A DNA stretch of 64,000 nt from Williamsia faeni. Its GTDB lineage: Bacteria > Actinomycetota > Actinomycetes > Mycobacteriales > Mycobacteriaceae. Below are positions 8,735 to 16,785 of this stretch, piece by piece. The notes under the pieces were generated by a model. That model did no database searches, was not told the DNA's origin, and was given only the letters and a program-made list of their open reading frames with translations. Position 1 is the stretch's first letter. The number at the start of each line of letters is the position of its first letter. The position numbers and the translations under genes are program-made. The stretch is taken from NCBI GenBank assembly GCA_003202005.1, contig QJJF01000010.1, forward strand, positions 1-64,000, in the 5' to 3' direction.

Positions 8735-10282
8735 CTAGACGCCGATGGCGTAGTTCGGCCTGGCCAAGCGGGTTTCGATTCCGCGGCCGCGCAATTCGAT
8801 ACCTTCGCCGATGTCCCAGTGCGCGGCCTCGGTGGCCGACGCGAGGTACACGGCGCGGGCAGATCCCAGGACGCGACTCGGCTCGTACTTGGCCAGGTCG
8901 GTCAGGCGGGCCGCCTCGTTCACGGGGTCGCCGATCACGGTGTACTCGAAGCGTTGTTGTGATCCGATGTGGCCGGCGATAGCCTTGCCTGCCGACACCC
9001 CGATGCCCACGTCGGTGTCACCGAGGGCGGTATCGAGCTCCTGGCGCAGGATGCGGGCAGCGGCCAGAGCCTGGCCGGCGAAGTCCTCCTGATCGAGCGG
9101 TGCGCCGAAGATGGCCAGCGCCGCGTCACCCTGGAACTTGTTGACAAAGCCGCCGTGCCGCCCGACCACATCGACGACCACCCGGAAGAACTCGTTGAGC
9201 AGGTCGACGACTTCGCGGGGAGGCAGGTTGACGGCCAGCCGGGTCGAGCCGACGATGTCGACGAACAGCACACCGACGTAGCGTTCTTCGCCGCCGAGCT
9301 CGGTGCCGCTCTCGATGGCCCGGCGGGCGACGTCTTCGCCCACGTAGCGGCCGAACAGGTTGCGCAGTTCCTGTCGTTCGCGGACATCGGCGACCATCTC
9401 GTTGAAGCCGGCCTGCAGCAGGCCCAGATCGCTGCCGTCGTAGATCCGAACGGCTGTGTCGAGGTTGCCTTCACGCACTTCGTGCTGCGCCAGCGTCAGC
9501 TGTTTGATCGGATCGGCGATTGCCGAAACGACTCGCACCACACCGATCGATCCGAAGACCAGGGCCGCACCCGCCATCCACAGGATGGGCCGCTGCAGGC
9601 CCTCGGCGTCGGTGTCGATGATGCCGGCCTTCTGGCCGACGACCAGCGCGATGATCACGGCCAGCGGTGCGGCCACGCTGACCACCCAGAACAGGATGAT
9701 GCGCTGGGTGACGCTGGGGGCAGTCGCGGCCTCGGGGTTGTTCGCCATCGCGGCAACGGTGATCGGGCGCAGGACCTTCTCTGACTGCATATAACCCAGC
9801 ACCGAGGTCACCAAAGCCCCGACAAACGATCCCAGGGCGACCACGATGGCCGTGCGACCCGACTGGGACAGGCTGAGCAACGAGAACACCACACCGCCGA
9901 CAACCCAGAGCCCACCGTGGACGAGCATCAGGAGCAGAGGGAGTCGAAGTGCCCGTCGCCGGGCGGCTTCGTTGTCGGGCCGGGACCGTCGTCGATGCCA
10001 GACCAGGACCGGCAGTGACAGCCGAATGGTCGCGTATGCGCTGACGCATCCGGCGAGGACAAGGTAGATGACGAAGATCAGCTGGCCGACGCCGCTGATT
10101 TCGGAGAGGCTGACGGACGTCTGTTCGGGAAGGCCGAAACGAAGGAATGCAAAGGTGAACAGCGCGCCGGCGAGGTTGGCCCGGAGCATGTCGAGTGCCA
10201 ACACCGGCCAAGGTGTGTGCACCAGCCAGCGCAACGTGTGCCATGCATGTTGCAGGCGTGACTGTCTTTCGACCACGTGCAT
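8735..10282 (-). CDS. Membrane-bound class III adenylate cyclase with HAMP domain (Rv3645-like)
   Basis: Makes cAMP from ATP at the inner membrane; about 515 residues. The N-terminal ~280 residues contain six hydrophobic segments. A HAMP segment follows (from DPIKQLTLAQHEVREGNL), then the cyclase domain. Metal-binding Asp is in LFVDIVGSTR and in FQGDAAL, the adenine-selecting Lys in GFVNKFQGD, and the Asp/Asn/Arg set in VIGDPVNEAARL, so all catalytic positions are present. It is the counterpart of M. tuberculosis Rv3645, next to topA and holB. The start could be TTG 10303 or ATG 10282; neither has a clear ribosome binding site. Divergent from holB. Confidence 0.9.
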   Translation of the reverse strand: MHVVERQSRLQHAWHTLRWLVHTPWPVLALDMLRANLAGALFTFAFLRFGLPEQTSVSLSEISGVGQLIFVIYLVLAGCVSAYATIRLSLPVLVWHRRRSRPDNEAARRRALRLPLLLMLVHGGLWVVGGVVFSLLSLSQSGRTAIVVALGSFVGALVTSVLGYMQSEKVLRPITVAAMANNPEAATAPSVTQRIILFWVVSVAAPLAVIIALVVGQKAGIIDTDAEGLQRPILWMAGAALVFGSIGVVRVVSAIADPIKQLTLAQHEVREGNLDTAVRIYDGSDLGLLQAGFNEMVADVRERQELRNLFGRYVGEDVARRAIESGTELGGEERYVGVLFVDIVGSTRLAVNLPPREVVDLLNEFFRVVVDVVGRHGGFVNKFQGDAALAIFGAPLDQEDFAGQALAAARILRQELDTALGDTDVGIGVSAGKAIAGHIGSQQRFEYTVIGDPVNEAARLTDLAKYEPSRVLGSARAVYLASATEAAHWDIGEGIELRGRGIETRLARPNYAIGV

Positions 10283-10345
10283 ACGGTAGCTGGCCGCTTG
10301 CAAGAGTTAGACATCGCTGTCTGGCCGCCGCGATAGGGTTGACCT

Positions 10346-11593
10346 GTGACAACAGTGTTCGATCGATTGGTTGGCCAGCAGGCGGTCGTGGCCGAACTCA
10401 CATCCGCTGCCATCGCCGCAGCCCAACTGGCCGCGGCACGCGAGCGTGAGTCGCATGGTGAGGCCCCGGCCCCCGATGCACCGCGCCACGGTTCGTCCGC
10501 GATGACCCACGCCTGGCTCTTCACCGGGCCTCCGGGATCGGGACGATCGGTCGCGGCGCAGTGTTTCGCGGCGGCGTTGCAATGCGAGATGACCGACACT
10601 CCCGGGTGCGGGCGGTGCCATGCCTGTGCGACGGTGATGGCCGGTACCCACGCCGATGTCCGGCGGATCGTGCCCGAGGGTCTTTCGATCAGTGTCAAGG
10701 GCATGCGGGACATCGTTCAGACCGCGTCGCGGCGGCCCAGCGTCGGTCGATGGCAGGTCGTTCTCATCGAGGATGCCGATCGACTCACCGAGGCCGCCGG
10801 CAATGCTCTGCTCAAGGCGGTGGAAGAGCCGCCACCGCGGACAGTGTTCTTGCTGTGTGCGCCGAGCATCGATCCCGAAGACATCTCGGTGACCCTTCGC
10901 TCGCGTAGCCGGCACGTCCCGCTGGTGATGCCCAGCGCGACGGCGATCAGCGCGGTACTCATCGCGCAGGACTCCATCGAGCCGGGCCTGGCCCAGTGGG
11001 CGGCGTCGGTGTGCGGTGGGCACGTGGGCAGGGCCCGTCGGCTGGCAACTGATCAGCAGTCGCGCGACGAGCGCACACAGGCGTTGGGTTTGGCTCGGGC
11101 CGCGACATCGAATGCGCGGGCGTATCAGGCCGCCGAGGAGCTCGTGAAGTCCGCCGAGGCTGCCGCGAAGTCGATCAGCGCCAAGCTCGACGAGGCCGAG
11201 ACCGAGGAGATGCGGACGGCGCTGGGTGCCGGGGGTACCGGCAAGGGTTCAGCCGGGGCGTTGCGCGGTTCGGCGGGCATCCTGAAGGACCTCGAGAAGC
11301 GGCAGAAGTCGCGGCAGACACGCACGAGCCGAGATCTCCTCGACCGGGCCCTGGTCGACCTCGCGGCGCTGTTCCGGGATGCGCTGGCCGTGTCCTACGG
11401 CGCCGGAGTGGTTGCGATGCACCCCGATATGGCAGAGCAGACCCAGGGAATGGCCCGGTATGCATCCCGCGAGGAGTTGCTGACCTGTGTGGAGGCGGTG
11501 CTCGAATGCCGAGAGGTGCTCGGGCTCAATGTGAAACCCAAGTTTGCCGTCGACGCCATGGTCGCCAAAATCGGTATGGCATTGCGGCATTGA
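10346..11593 (+). CDS. holB: DNA polymerase III subunit delta'
   Basis: Clamp-loader subunit of the replicative polymerase, 415 residues from GTG 10346. The N-terminal AAA+ fold has a P-loop-like FTGPPGSGRS, a zinc-type cluster (CEMTDTPGCGRCHAC) and the region VVLIEDADRLTEAAGNALLK. The usual SRC motif reads SRSR, as often in delta', which is catalytically silent. Residues 240-330 are alanine- and charge-rich, an actinobacterial insertion. Its place next to topA and the cyclase matches Rv3644c. Convergent with the next gene, 12 bases between stops. Confidence 0.93.
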   Translation: MTTVFDRLVGQQAVVAELTSAAIAAAQLAAARERESHGEAPAPDAPRHGSSAMTHAWLFTGPPGSGRSVAAQCFAAALQCEMTDTPGCGRCHACATVMAGTHADVRRIVPEGLSISVKGMRDIVQTASRRPSVGRWQVVLIEDADRLTEAAGNALLKAVEEPPPRTVFLLCAPSIDPEDISVTLRSRSRHVPLVMPSATAISAVLIAQDSIEPGLAQWAASVCGGHVGRARRLATDQQSRDERTQALGLARAATSNARAYQAAEELVKSAEAAAKSISAKLDEAETEEMRTALGAGGTGKGSAGALRGSAGILKDLEKRQKSRQTRTSRDLLDRALVDLAALFRDALAVSYGAGVVAMHPDMAEQTQGMARYASREELLTCVEAVLECREVLGLNVKPKFAVDAMVAKIGMALRH

Positions 11594-11605
11594 CCGACGG
11601 GGCGC

Positions 11606-12478
11606 TCAGGCAAATCGGCTGAGCGCCTCGCCGAACATGCCCTGGCTCTCGATCACGATCGACTTCTCGACGGGGTCGATGCGCGTGATCTGTTGCACGC
11701 GACCGCCGTACCAGAAAAAGGTGTGGGGGCTGATGTTCCCGCCGGGCGCATCGTCGGCCTGTCCCAACGTGTAGCCGACCATGTCGCGGACGGCCACGGT
11801 CGACCGGAGGTTGGTCACCGGGTGGAGCATCAGTAGGTGTCGGTGCGGGACACTGAACACGACACCGTGCGCCGCGCTACCCAGGACGGTGTCGACCACC
11901 CTCTTCATGTTCAGGGCTTTCGATGCGATGAAGAAAGATTCGCCTTCCAGGGCGGTGATCGCGGCGGTGTCGGCCACCGGAATCTCCTCCGTCTCAAAGG
12001 GTTCGGCGTCGGTGTTGCGTTGTCCGGCCTGATACAGCAGGTCGAGATCGCGGGATTCGATCGTCTGGTCGGTCAGGGTTTCGACGGTGGTCGGAAGGTC
12101 GCGGCACAGGTGGACCACCAGATTGTCGGCGAACGGGCGTGCGTAGGACGTCGTCAGCGCGGGGTCGATCACGGTGTCGGGCTGCAGCCTGGTGCGCACC
12201 TGCGTGAGCAAAGCCGGTTCTGTCAGCTCGGCGGCCGCGGGTGCGCGCATCCCTTCGAAATGCTGGCGGAAGTGAAATGCGATGTAACCGGCCCATTCGT
12301 CGTCCGGCAGGGTCTGGCAGGTCTCGACGAGCGTGTGAAGGAAGTACCGCTCGGAATCGGGGCCGAGAAGATAGACATCGCCGTACTCGGGGTCATCGAC
12401 GGGACTCACCTCGACACCGAGTTCGGACAATGCCGCAATCGACAGGACTGTCACCCGCCGTGCCGCGCCTTCGGTCAT
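11606..12478 (-). CDS. Conserved hypothetical protein
   Basis: A 290-residue soluble, acidic protein that I do not recognise. No signal peptide or membrane segment is present. The sequence looks coding throughout (ordered hydrophobic pattern, typical high-GC third positions). Two short blocks stand out: a central FFIASKALNMKRVVD and a C-terminal VPHRHLLMLHPV followed by a two-stranded pattern ending in FGEALSRF. It sits just downstream of a MarR regulator on the same strand, with 21 bases between, so the two may be co-transcribed. No function is claimed. Confidence 0.68.
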   Translation of the reverse strand: MTEGAARRVTVLSIAALSELGVEVSPVDDPEYGDVYLLGPDSERYFLHTLVETCQTLPDDEWAGYIAFHFRQHFEGMRAPAAAELTEPALLTQVRTRLQPDTVIDPALTTSYARPFADNLVVHLCRDLPTTVETLTDQTIESRDLDLLYQAGQRNTDAEPFETEEIPVADTAAITALEGESFFIASKALNMKRVVDTVLGSAAHGVVFSVPHRHLLMLHPVTNLRSTVAVRDMVGYTLGQADDAPGGNISPHTFFWYGGRVQQITRIDPVEKSIVIESQGMFGEALSRFA

Positions 12479-12499
12479 CGAGCCTCCTCTCGGGCAACC

Positions 12500-12940
12500 C
12501 TACTGATCGCGCGCTGACAGTTGATCGAGGCAGCCCACGAAGGCCTCGTAACGGTCGTGGCCGAGGCGTTGTCGCCAGAGATCTTCGACAGAGGCGACGG
12601 CGGCCACCGTCCGCTGCTGAACTTCGACGCCACTCGGTGTCGGGGTGATCAGCGATGCACGGCGGTCGCTGGGATCACGTGCGGAGACGACATAGCCGTG
12701 TTGTTCGAGGTGGGCCAGGAGCTGCGAGATGCCCTGCCTGGTGATCTCGGTGCGGTCGGCCAGCGTGCTGGGGCGGGTTCCGTCGACGTCGATGGAGTCG
12801 AGAACGCGCAGGTGGGAGACCCGCAATGGGCCGGTGTTACCCATCCGGGCCTGTAGATCCTGGCGGAAACGTCCGAACGCACCCCCCATCTTGTCTGCCA
12901 GATGCGTGACGGTGTCGGGCTGTGCATGGTCTTGCGTCAT
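12500..12940 (-). CDS. MarR-family transcriptional regulator
   Basis: A 146-residue winged-helix regulator. Helix-turn-helix and wing are visible in STLADRTEITRQGISQLLAHL followed by the wing DPSDRRASLITPT, the classic MarR pattern. The regulated ligand is unknown. It is divergent from the APH-fold kinase gene and separated from it by about 60 bases containing a 16-bp tandem repeat, so it probably controls itself and that gene. ATG 12940 is preferred over TTG 12964 because AAAGG lies about 12 bases upstream and the extra residues do not fit the family. Confidence 0.88.
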   Translation of the reverse strand: MTQDHAQPDTVTHLADKMGGAFGRFRQDLQARMGNTGPLRVSHLRVLDSIDVDGTRPSTLADRTEITRQGISQLLAHLEQHGYVVSARDPSDRRASLITPTPSGVEVQQRTVAAVASVEDLWRQRLGHDRYEAFVGCLDQLSARDQ

Positions 12941-12944
12941 TTGG

Positions 12945-12976
12945 TCAAGTACCTTTATTATCAAGTGACTTTATCA
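12945..12976. promoter_or_regulatory. Tandem 16-bp repeat, candidate MarR operator
   Basis: Two directly adjacent 16-base units, TCAAGTACCTTTATTA (12945-12960) and TCAAGTGACTTTATCA (12961-12976), match at 13 of 16 positions. They fill most of the AT-rich gap between the MarR gene and the divergent kinase gene, where a local autoregulatory operator would be expected. Confidence 0.55.
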
Positions 12977-13001
12977 ATTCAGTATATGCCTGGAGCCGGT
13001 C

Positions 13002-14081
13002 ATGATCGAGCTGCCCACACCCGACGAATCCACACTCTGTGACGTCGCACAGCGGTTGAAAATCGGGCGCTACGTCGACCATTCATCCGAACCGCTGGAT
13101 TTTGATGTCGCGGCGCCGGGGACCGCGGGCCTGTGGCGAGTGCGTATTCGTGGTGACCGTGGGCAGGGCACAACGGTGGTCAAGGTGTTGCGGCATCCGG
13201 TCGAGTGGCCGCCACTGGCCGAGTTTCCCCCGGAGGCCCGGGAGTTCTTTCTGCAGACGTTTCCGTGGTCACAGGATCCGGAAGTGCTGGCCGAGGTGGC
13301 ACCCTGCTGTCCCGAGGGTTTTCGGACGGTCGAACTGCTGGGGGCGCAGTGGCACGGACCGCACCTGCGGTCGATGTGGCTCGAAGATCTCGGTGACGTC
13401 CAGATATTCTCCACTGCAGCACAATTCGAGCGGGCAGCGAGGTTGCTGGGTGCGATGGCAGGTATCCGCGCTGCGGCCGGGTCGCCGTTGTCGCAGCAAT
13501 TCGATGACGGCTTCGCGCTGGCGATGATCGCGCGTGAGCGAGTGGAGGGGATGGACCGGCGGCTGCTCGCCGGGATGATGGTCGACGCCGACGACCACGT
13601 GGTACCCCGCGATCTGGTCGAGGACCTGCTGTGGGTCGGCGACCACATCGACCGTCTCCTCCTCGGCCTCGGGGGGCTTCCCCAGACGCCTGTGCACGGC
13701 GATGCCGCGCCCGACAACCTCGTCGTCGATCCGGATGACGACCGGACGATCGTGCTCATCGACCTGGCCCAGATGCCACGCCATGCGGTCGGATTCGATC
13801 TCGGTCAATTGGTGTTCGGGCGACACAGTCCGGTGCTGGCGCTGGGCGAGGATGTGGTCGATCGGATCGTCGACGAGTATGCCGCCGGACTGGCCGTCGG
13901 CGGAATGCCGGTCGACGCGTCGGTGGTGTGGGCAGGGTTCGTCGGGTCCGCGGTGATCCGAAACGCTTTTGAGATCGCCGGCGCGACCACCGATGTGCCC
14001 GGGCGGATTGCGGCGGCTCGATACCTGGTCGACAAGGCCTTTGACCTGGGGTTAGTGCCCTGCCGCGAGGTGGTGAGGTGA
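13002..14081 (+). CDS. Aminoglycoside phosphotransferase-fold (APH) kinase
   Basis: A 359-residue protein of the APH/choline-kinase-like superfamily, cytoplasmic. The catalytic loop is VHGDAAPDNLVVD (HGDxxxxN) and the metal-binding Asp is in VLIDLAQMP, about 20 residues later, as the family requires. The N-lobe has a plausible ATP lysine in TTVVKVLRH. The substrate is unknown; many actinobacterial members are not antibiotic-resistance enzymes. ATG 13002 has GGAG five bases upstream. Divergent from the MarR gene, which probably regulates it, so a role in responding to a small toxic molecule is a reasonable but unproven guess. Confidence 0.82.
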   Translation: MIELPTPDESTLCDVAQRLKIGRYVDHSSEPLDFDVAAPGTAGLWRVRIRGDRGQGTTVVKVLRHPVEWPPLAEFPPEAREFFLQTFPWSQDPEVLAEVAPCCPEGFRTVELLGAQWHGPHLRSMWLEDLGDVQIFSTAAQFERAARLLGAMAGIRAAAGSPLSQQFDDGFALAMIARERVEGMDRRLLAGMMVDADDHVVPRDLVEDLLWVGDHIDRLLLGLGGLPQTPVHGDAAPDNLVVDPDDDRTIVLIDLAQMPRHAVGFDLGQLVFGRHSPVLALGEDVVDRIVDEYAAGLAVGGMPVDASVVWAGFVGSAVIRNAFEIAGATTDVPGRIAAARYLVDKAFDLGLVPCREVVR

Positions 14082-14140
14082 GCCGGTTTGGTCCTCGCGC
14101 CACCGCTGGATAGACTGGCTGGCGCTGCCTGGTGCAGCAC

Positions 14141-14216
14141 GCCGCCTTAGCTCAGTCGGTAGAGCGCTTCACTCGTAATGAAAAGGTCGCGAGTTCGATT
14201 CTCGCAGGCGGCTCCA
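14141..14216 (+). tRNA. tRNA-Thr (anticodon CGT)
   Basis: A full cloverleaf can be drawn: acceptor GCCGCCT with AGGCGGC, a D-arm around GCTCAGTCGGTAGAGC, an anticodon loop CTCGTAA giving anticodon CGT (threonine, codon ACG), and T-arm GCGAGTTCGATTCTCGC. The 3' CCA is encoded. One C/A mismatch tops the anticodon stem. It is followed directly by a terminator. Confidence 0.95.
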
Positions 14217-14218
14217 CG

Positions 14219-14245
14219 AAGGCCCCCACATTGGGGGCCTTTTTG
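14219..14245 (+). terminator. Intrinsic terminator after tRNA-Thr
   Basis: AGGCCCCC and GGGGGCCT pair around a five-base loop and run into TTTTT. A textbook Rho-independent terminator directly behind the tRNA. Confidence 0.92.
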
Positions 14246-14329
14246 GTGTGCTGACCACACGCAGCTCGGGTGCTCATAGACACACGTTGCATGCATTATG
14301 TGCATACGACCGGAGCGTGTGCATCTGTG

Positions 14330-14839
14330 TCAGAACGGCGTGAGCAACGCCCGCTCGTCGCGCAATGCCATCGAGATCGGATCGGTGCGGGTCGGCGCTC
14401 CCAGTCCGGGACCGGGTCGCACGAGGATGTCGGTGGGTCCCGGAACCGATCCACAGGCCGGGCAGCGGCCGAACTCGTCGATGTCGGCACCGCATCCGCT
14501 GTGGGAGAAGATCCGGCGGCGACGGACGGGGTCGGAGCGGCCATCGCCCCAGCGGATCAGCGCATGCAGCGACGGCCACAGGGCGAGTCCGGCCTCAGTC
14601 AGCACGTAGTCGGTACGTCCCCCGCGCGGTTGCCGTTCCAGGACGCCGGCGTCGACCAGAGTGGAAAGTCGCTGGGTGAGTACAGCTTTGGAGATGTCCA
14701 GCCGCTGCTGGAAGTCGGTGAACCGGCGGACGCCGAAGAAGGTCTCGCGCAGGATCAGCATCGTCCAGCGTTCGCCGACGATCTCGAGGGCGCGCGCCAG
14801 CGAGCAGTCCTGCGTCTCGTAGTCCGTGCCGAGTGCCAT
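14330..14839 (-). CDS. HxlR-family transcriptional regulator
   Basis: A 169-residue winged-helix regulator. The HxlR pattern is clear: CSLARALEIVGERWTMLILR, then FFGVRRFTDFQQRL and an HTH helix KAVLTQRLSTLVDAGVL, then the wing RQPRGGRTDYVLT. The C-terminal extension holds CGADIDEFGRCPACGSVPG, a possible zinc site that short HxlR proteins lack. ATG 14839 gives the normal family N terminus (MALGTDYETQDC). It is divergent from an MFS exporter gene and the gap carries a matching palindrome, so it is very likely the local repressor or activator of that exporter. Confidence 0.88.
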   Translation of the reverse strand: MALGTDYETQDCSLARALEIVGERWTMLILRETFFGVRRFTDFQQRLDISKAVLTQRLSTLVDAGVLERQPRGGRTDYVLTEAGLALWPSLHALIRWGDGRSDPVRRRRIFSHSGCGADIDEFGRCPACGSVPGPTDILVRPGPGLGAPTRTDPISMALRDERALLTPF

Positions 14840-14858
14840 GGTGGGCAACTCTACACCG

Positions 14859-14916
14859 ATGGTCTGTTCAGCAGACCATATGCTAGGTTTCGGGGAATAG
14901 TTCGTTGAGCAGACCA
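14859..14916. promoter_or_regulatory. Candidate HxlR operator: palindrome plus half-site
   Basis: ATGGTCTG (14859-14866) and CAGACCAT (14872-14879) form perfect 8-bp arms around TTCAG. A second copy of the half-site, TTGAGCAGACCA (14905-14916), matches TTCAGCAGACCA (14867-14878) at 11 of 12 bases and abuts the exporter ribosome binding site. Both lie between the divergent HxlR and MFS genes. Confidence 0.68.
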
Positions 14917-14926
14917 AGGGGTGACC

Positions 14927-16351
14927 ATGGCGACGTTTGAAGTGGGCGACACCGCAGTGCAGGACCGCCGGACGCTTACCGTCGCCGCACTGGGAACGAT
15001 GCTCGTCCTGGTCGCATTCACCGCGCCGCTGTCGACGATCAACGCCACCGCTGCCTCGCTTCACGCGGGGGTCTCGGGCACGACCTGGATCCTCAGTTCG
15101 ATGAGCATCGGCCTGGCTGCCGCCTTGCTCTCGACGGGAACGATCGCGGACGATTACGGACGGCGCCGGACCCTGGTGATCGGACTCCTCGTCGTGGCGG
15201 CCGGATCGATCGTCGGAGTGCTGATCCCCGACGTCGTGGCATTCGTGCTGACGCGCGTCGTCGTGGGTGTGGGCGGTGCCGCGGTGATCGCATCGAGTCT
15301 CGGCATCATCGCGCACACGTTCGCACCCGGTCCGGCCCGAGCGGCGGCCAGCGGGGTCTGGGGTGCCAGCGTCGGCGCCGGCATCGCGATCGGACCGCTG
15401 TTGTCGGCCCTTCTCGAACGGGTCCACAGCTGGCACGACGCCTACTGGGTCCTGGCGGTCGCCTGCGTGATCCTCGCGGTGGCCGCGGAGCGTCTGGTCC
15501 CGGAATCGCGGTCGGAGCACCGGCGGGGACTCGACATCCCGGGAGCCCTGTTGCTCGCCGGCGGCATCAGCGCGCTGCTCGCCGCGTTGGTCGAAGGCAG
15601 ACAGGGCTGGATCGAACCCACGGTAATCATTCTCTTCGCGGTGGCCGCGGTGGTCCTGGCGCTGTTCATCCTGGTCGAATATCGAAGTCCGACATCGATG
15701 TTGGACCTCGCTCTACTGCGATCCCCAGCGTTCGTCGCTGCGACTCTCGCGGCCTTCGTCACCGGTGCCGGTGTCATCGCTCTGATGTCCTACATGTCCG
15801 GATTTCTCGGTTCCGCGCTCGGGATCACGGCGATCGGTGCGGCATTGCTGCTTTTCTCGTGGTCGGCGACCAGCGTGGTCACCGCGTTGCTCGCTCGACG
15901 CATCTCCCCGCGCGTCCCCGGCCGGGTGCAGTTGGCGGTCGGCCTGATCGGCGTCGCGGCGGGATTGCTGGCGCTGACCGGCATCGGCGAAAGCTCGGGG
16001 TGGGCCCGGTTTCTGCCGGGCTTGATCATCGCCGGTATCGCCAGCGGCGTGGTCAACGCCGCACTCGGACGCGAAGCGGTCGCCAGCGTTCCGCCGGGTC
16101 GCGGCGGCATGGGCAGCGGTGCCAACAACACCGCCCGGTACGTCGGATCGGCCATCGGCGTGACGGTCGTCGCGGTCATCGCGACCCATCCCCGTAGCGG
16201 CGCTGCCACCGCTGGACTGATCGACGGCTGGAACATCGCCGCGGTGGTCACGGCCACCATCTCGCTCATCGGAGGGCTGGCGGTTCTTTTCGCCCATACC
16301 CGGGTGCGACCGGCGGTGCCGAACCCGACTGTGGGGCCCGGGCCCGGCTAG
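14927..16351 (+). CDS. MFS drug exporter (DHA2/EmrB-like)
   Basis: A proton-driven major facilitator transporter of 474 residues with about 12-14 hydrophobic segments. The loop 2-3 signature reads IADDYGRRRTLVIG and motif C appears as the Gly-rich WGASVGAGIAIGPLL. Family members export drugs or toxic metabolites; the substrate here is unknown. ATG 14927 is chosen over GTG 14921 because AAGGGG lies five bases before it. It is controlled, by inference, by the divergent HxlR regulator through the palindrome in the gap. Confidence 0.87.
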   Translation: MATFEVGDTAVQDRRTLTVAALGTMLVLVAFTAPLSTINATAASLHAGVSGTTWILSSMSIGLAAALLSTGTIADDYGRRRTLVIGLLVVAAGSIVGVLIPDVVAFVLTRVVVGVGGAAVIASSLGIIAHTFAPGPARAAASGVWGASVGAGIAIGPLLSALLERVHSWHDAYWVLAVACVILAVAAERLVPESRSEHRRGLDIPGALLLAGGISALLAALVEGRQGWIEPTVIILFAVAAVVLALFILVEYRSPTSMLDLALLRSPAFVAATLAAFVTGAGVIALMSYMSGFLGSALGITAIGAALLLFSWSATSVVTALLARRISPRVPGRVQLAVGLIGVAAGLLALTGIGESSGWARFLPGLIIAGIASGVVNAALGREAVASVPPGRGGMGSGANNTARYVGSAIGVTVVAVIATHPRSGAATAGLIDGWNIAAVVTATISLIGGLAVLFAHTRVRPAVPNPTVGPGPG

Positions 16352-16785
16352 ATTGTTGCGCTCGCAAGCTGGTCGAAGAACGATGTTGCGGCAGAGGCAT
16401 TTACGAGTTCGTTAGTTTCCGAACACGAATTCTCGCGCCGCGGTTGCAGCGATTTGGGGGCGACAATGTTCGGTTTCAGCTTGATCACTTCGCGAGACAC
16501 GAATCATCGCCGGGCCGTCATGTGGATGAGCGTTTCGATTGGTGTCGCTGTGCCGGCTACGTCGACGCGGTGATGCGCTGACCGGGTTTCCACCATTGTC
16601 GGCGGTCCCCGCCCCGGGCAGCGTGGTGGGGTAATTCTCGGGAACCACCGACCGGGACAAGAATCTTTCAGCTGGATGCGCCGACCCGGGGCGTGCGTCC
16701 GTTCGGTGGTGCAGGCTCGCCATAGCCGAGACCGGTTTAGGGTTCTGGTTGTGACAAAGGACTGGCCGCGTTCGGGCGACTCGCG
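16352..16785. other. Intergenic region between two MFS genes
   Basis: 434 bases without a convincing gene. Open frames here are short or antisense and lack family features. A 12-codon mini-frame from GTG 16751 ends in a TGA that overlaps the ATG of the following MFS gene. No T-tailed hairpin could be recognised for the upstream gene. Confidence 0.5.

Noticed and set aside
13002-14081. APH-fold kinase as an aminoglycoside-resistance gene
   Set aside because: Only the general HGDxxxxN and Asp motifs are visible; no subfamily features tie it to an antibiotic.
15015-15520. HxlR gene read as a 396-residue protein
   Set aside because: The extra N-terminal part is antisense to the MFS exporter and lacks any domain; ATG 14839 gives the normal family length.
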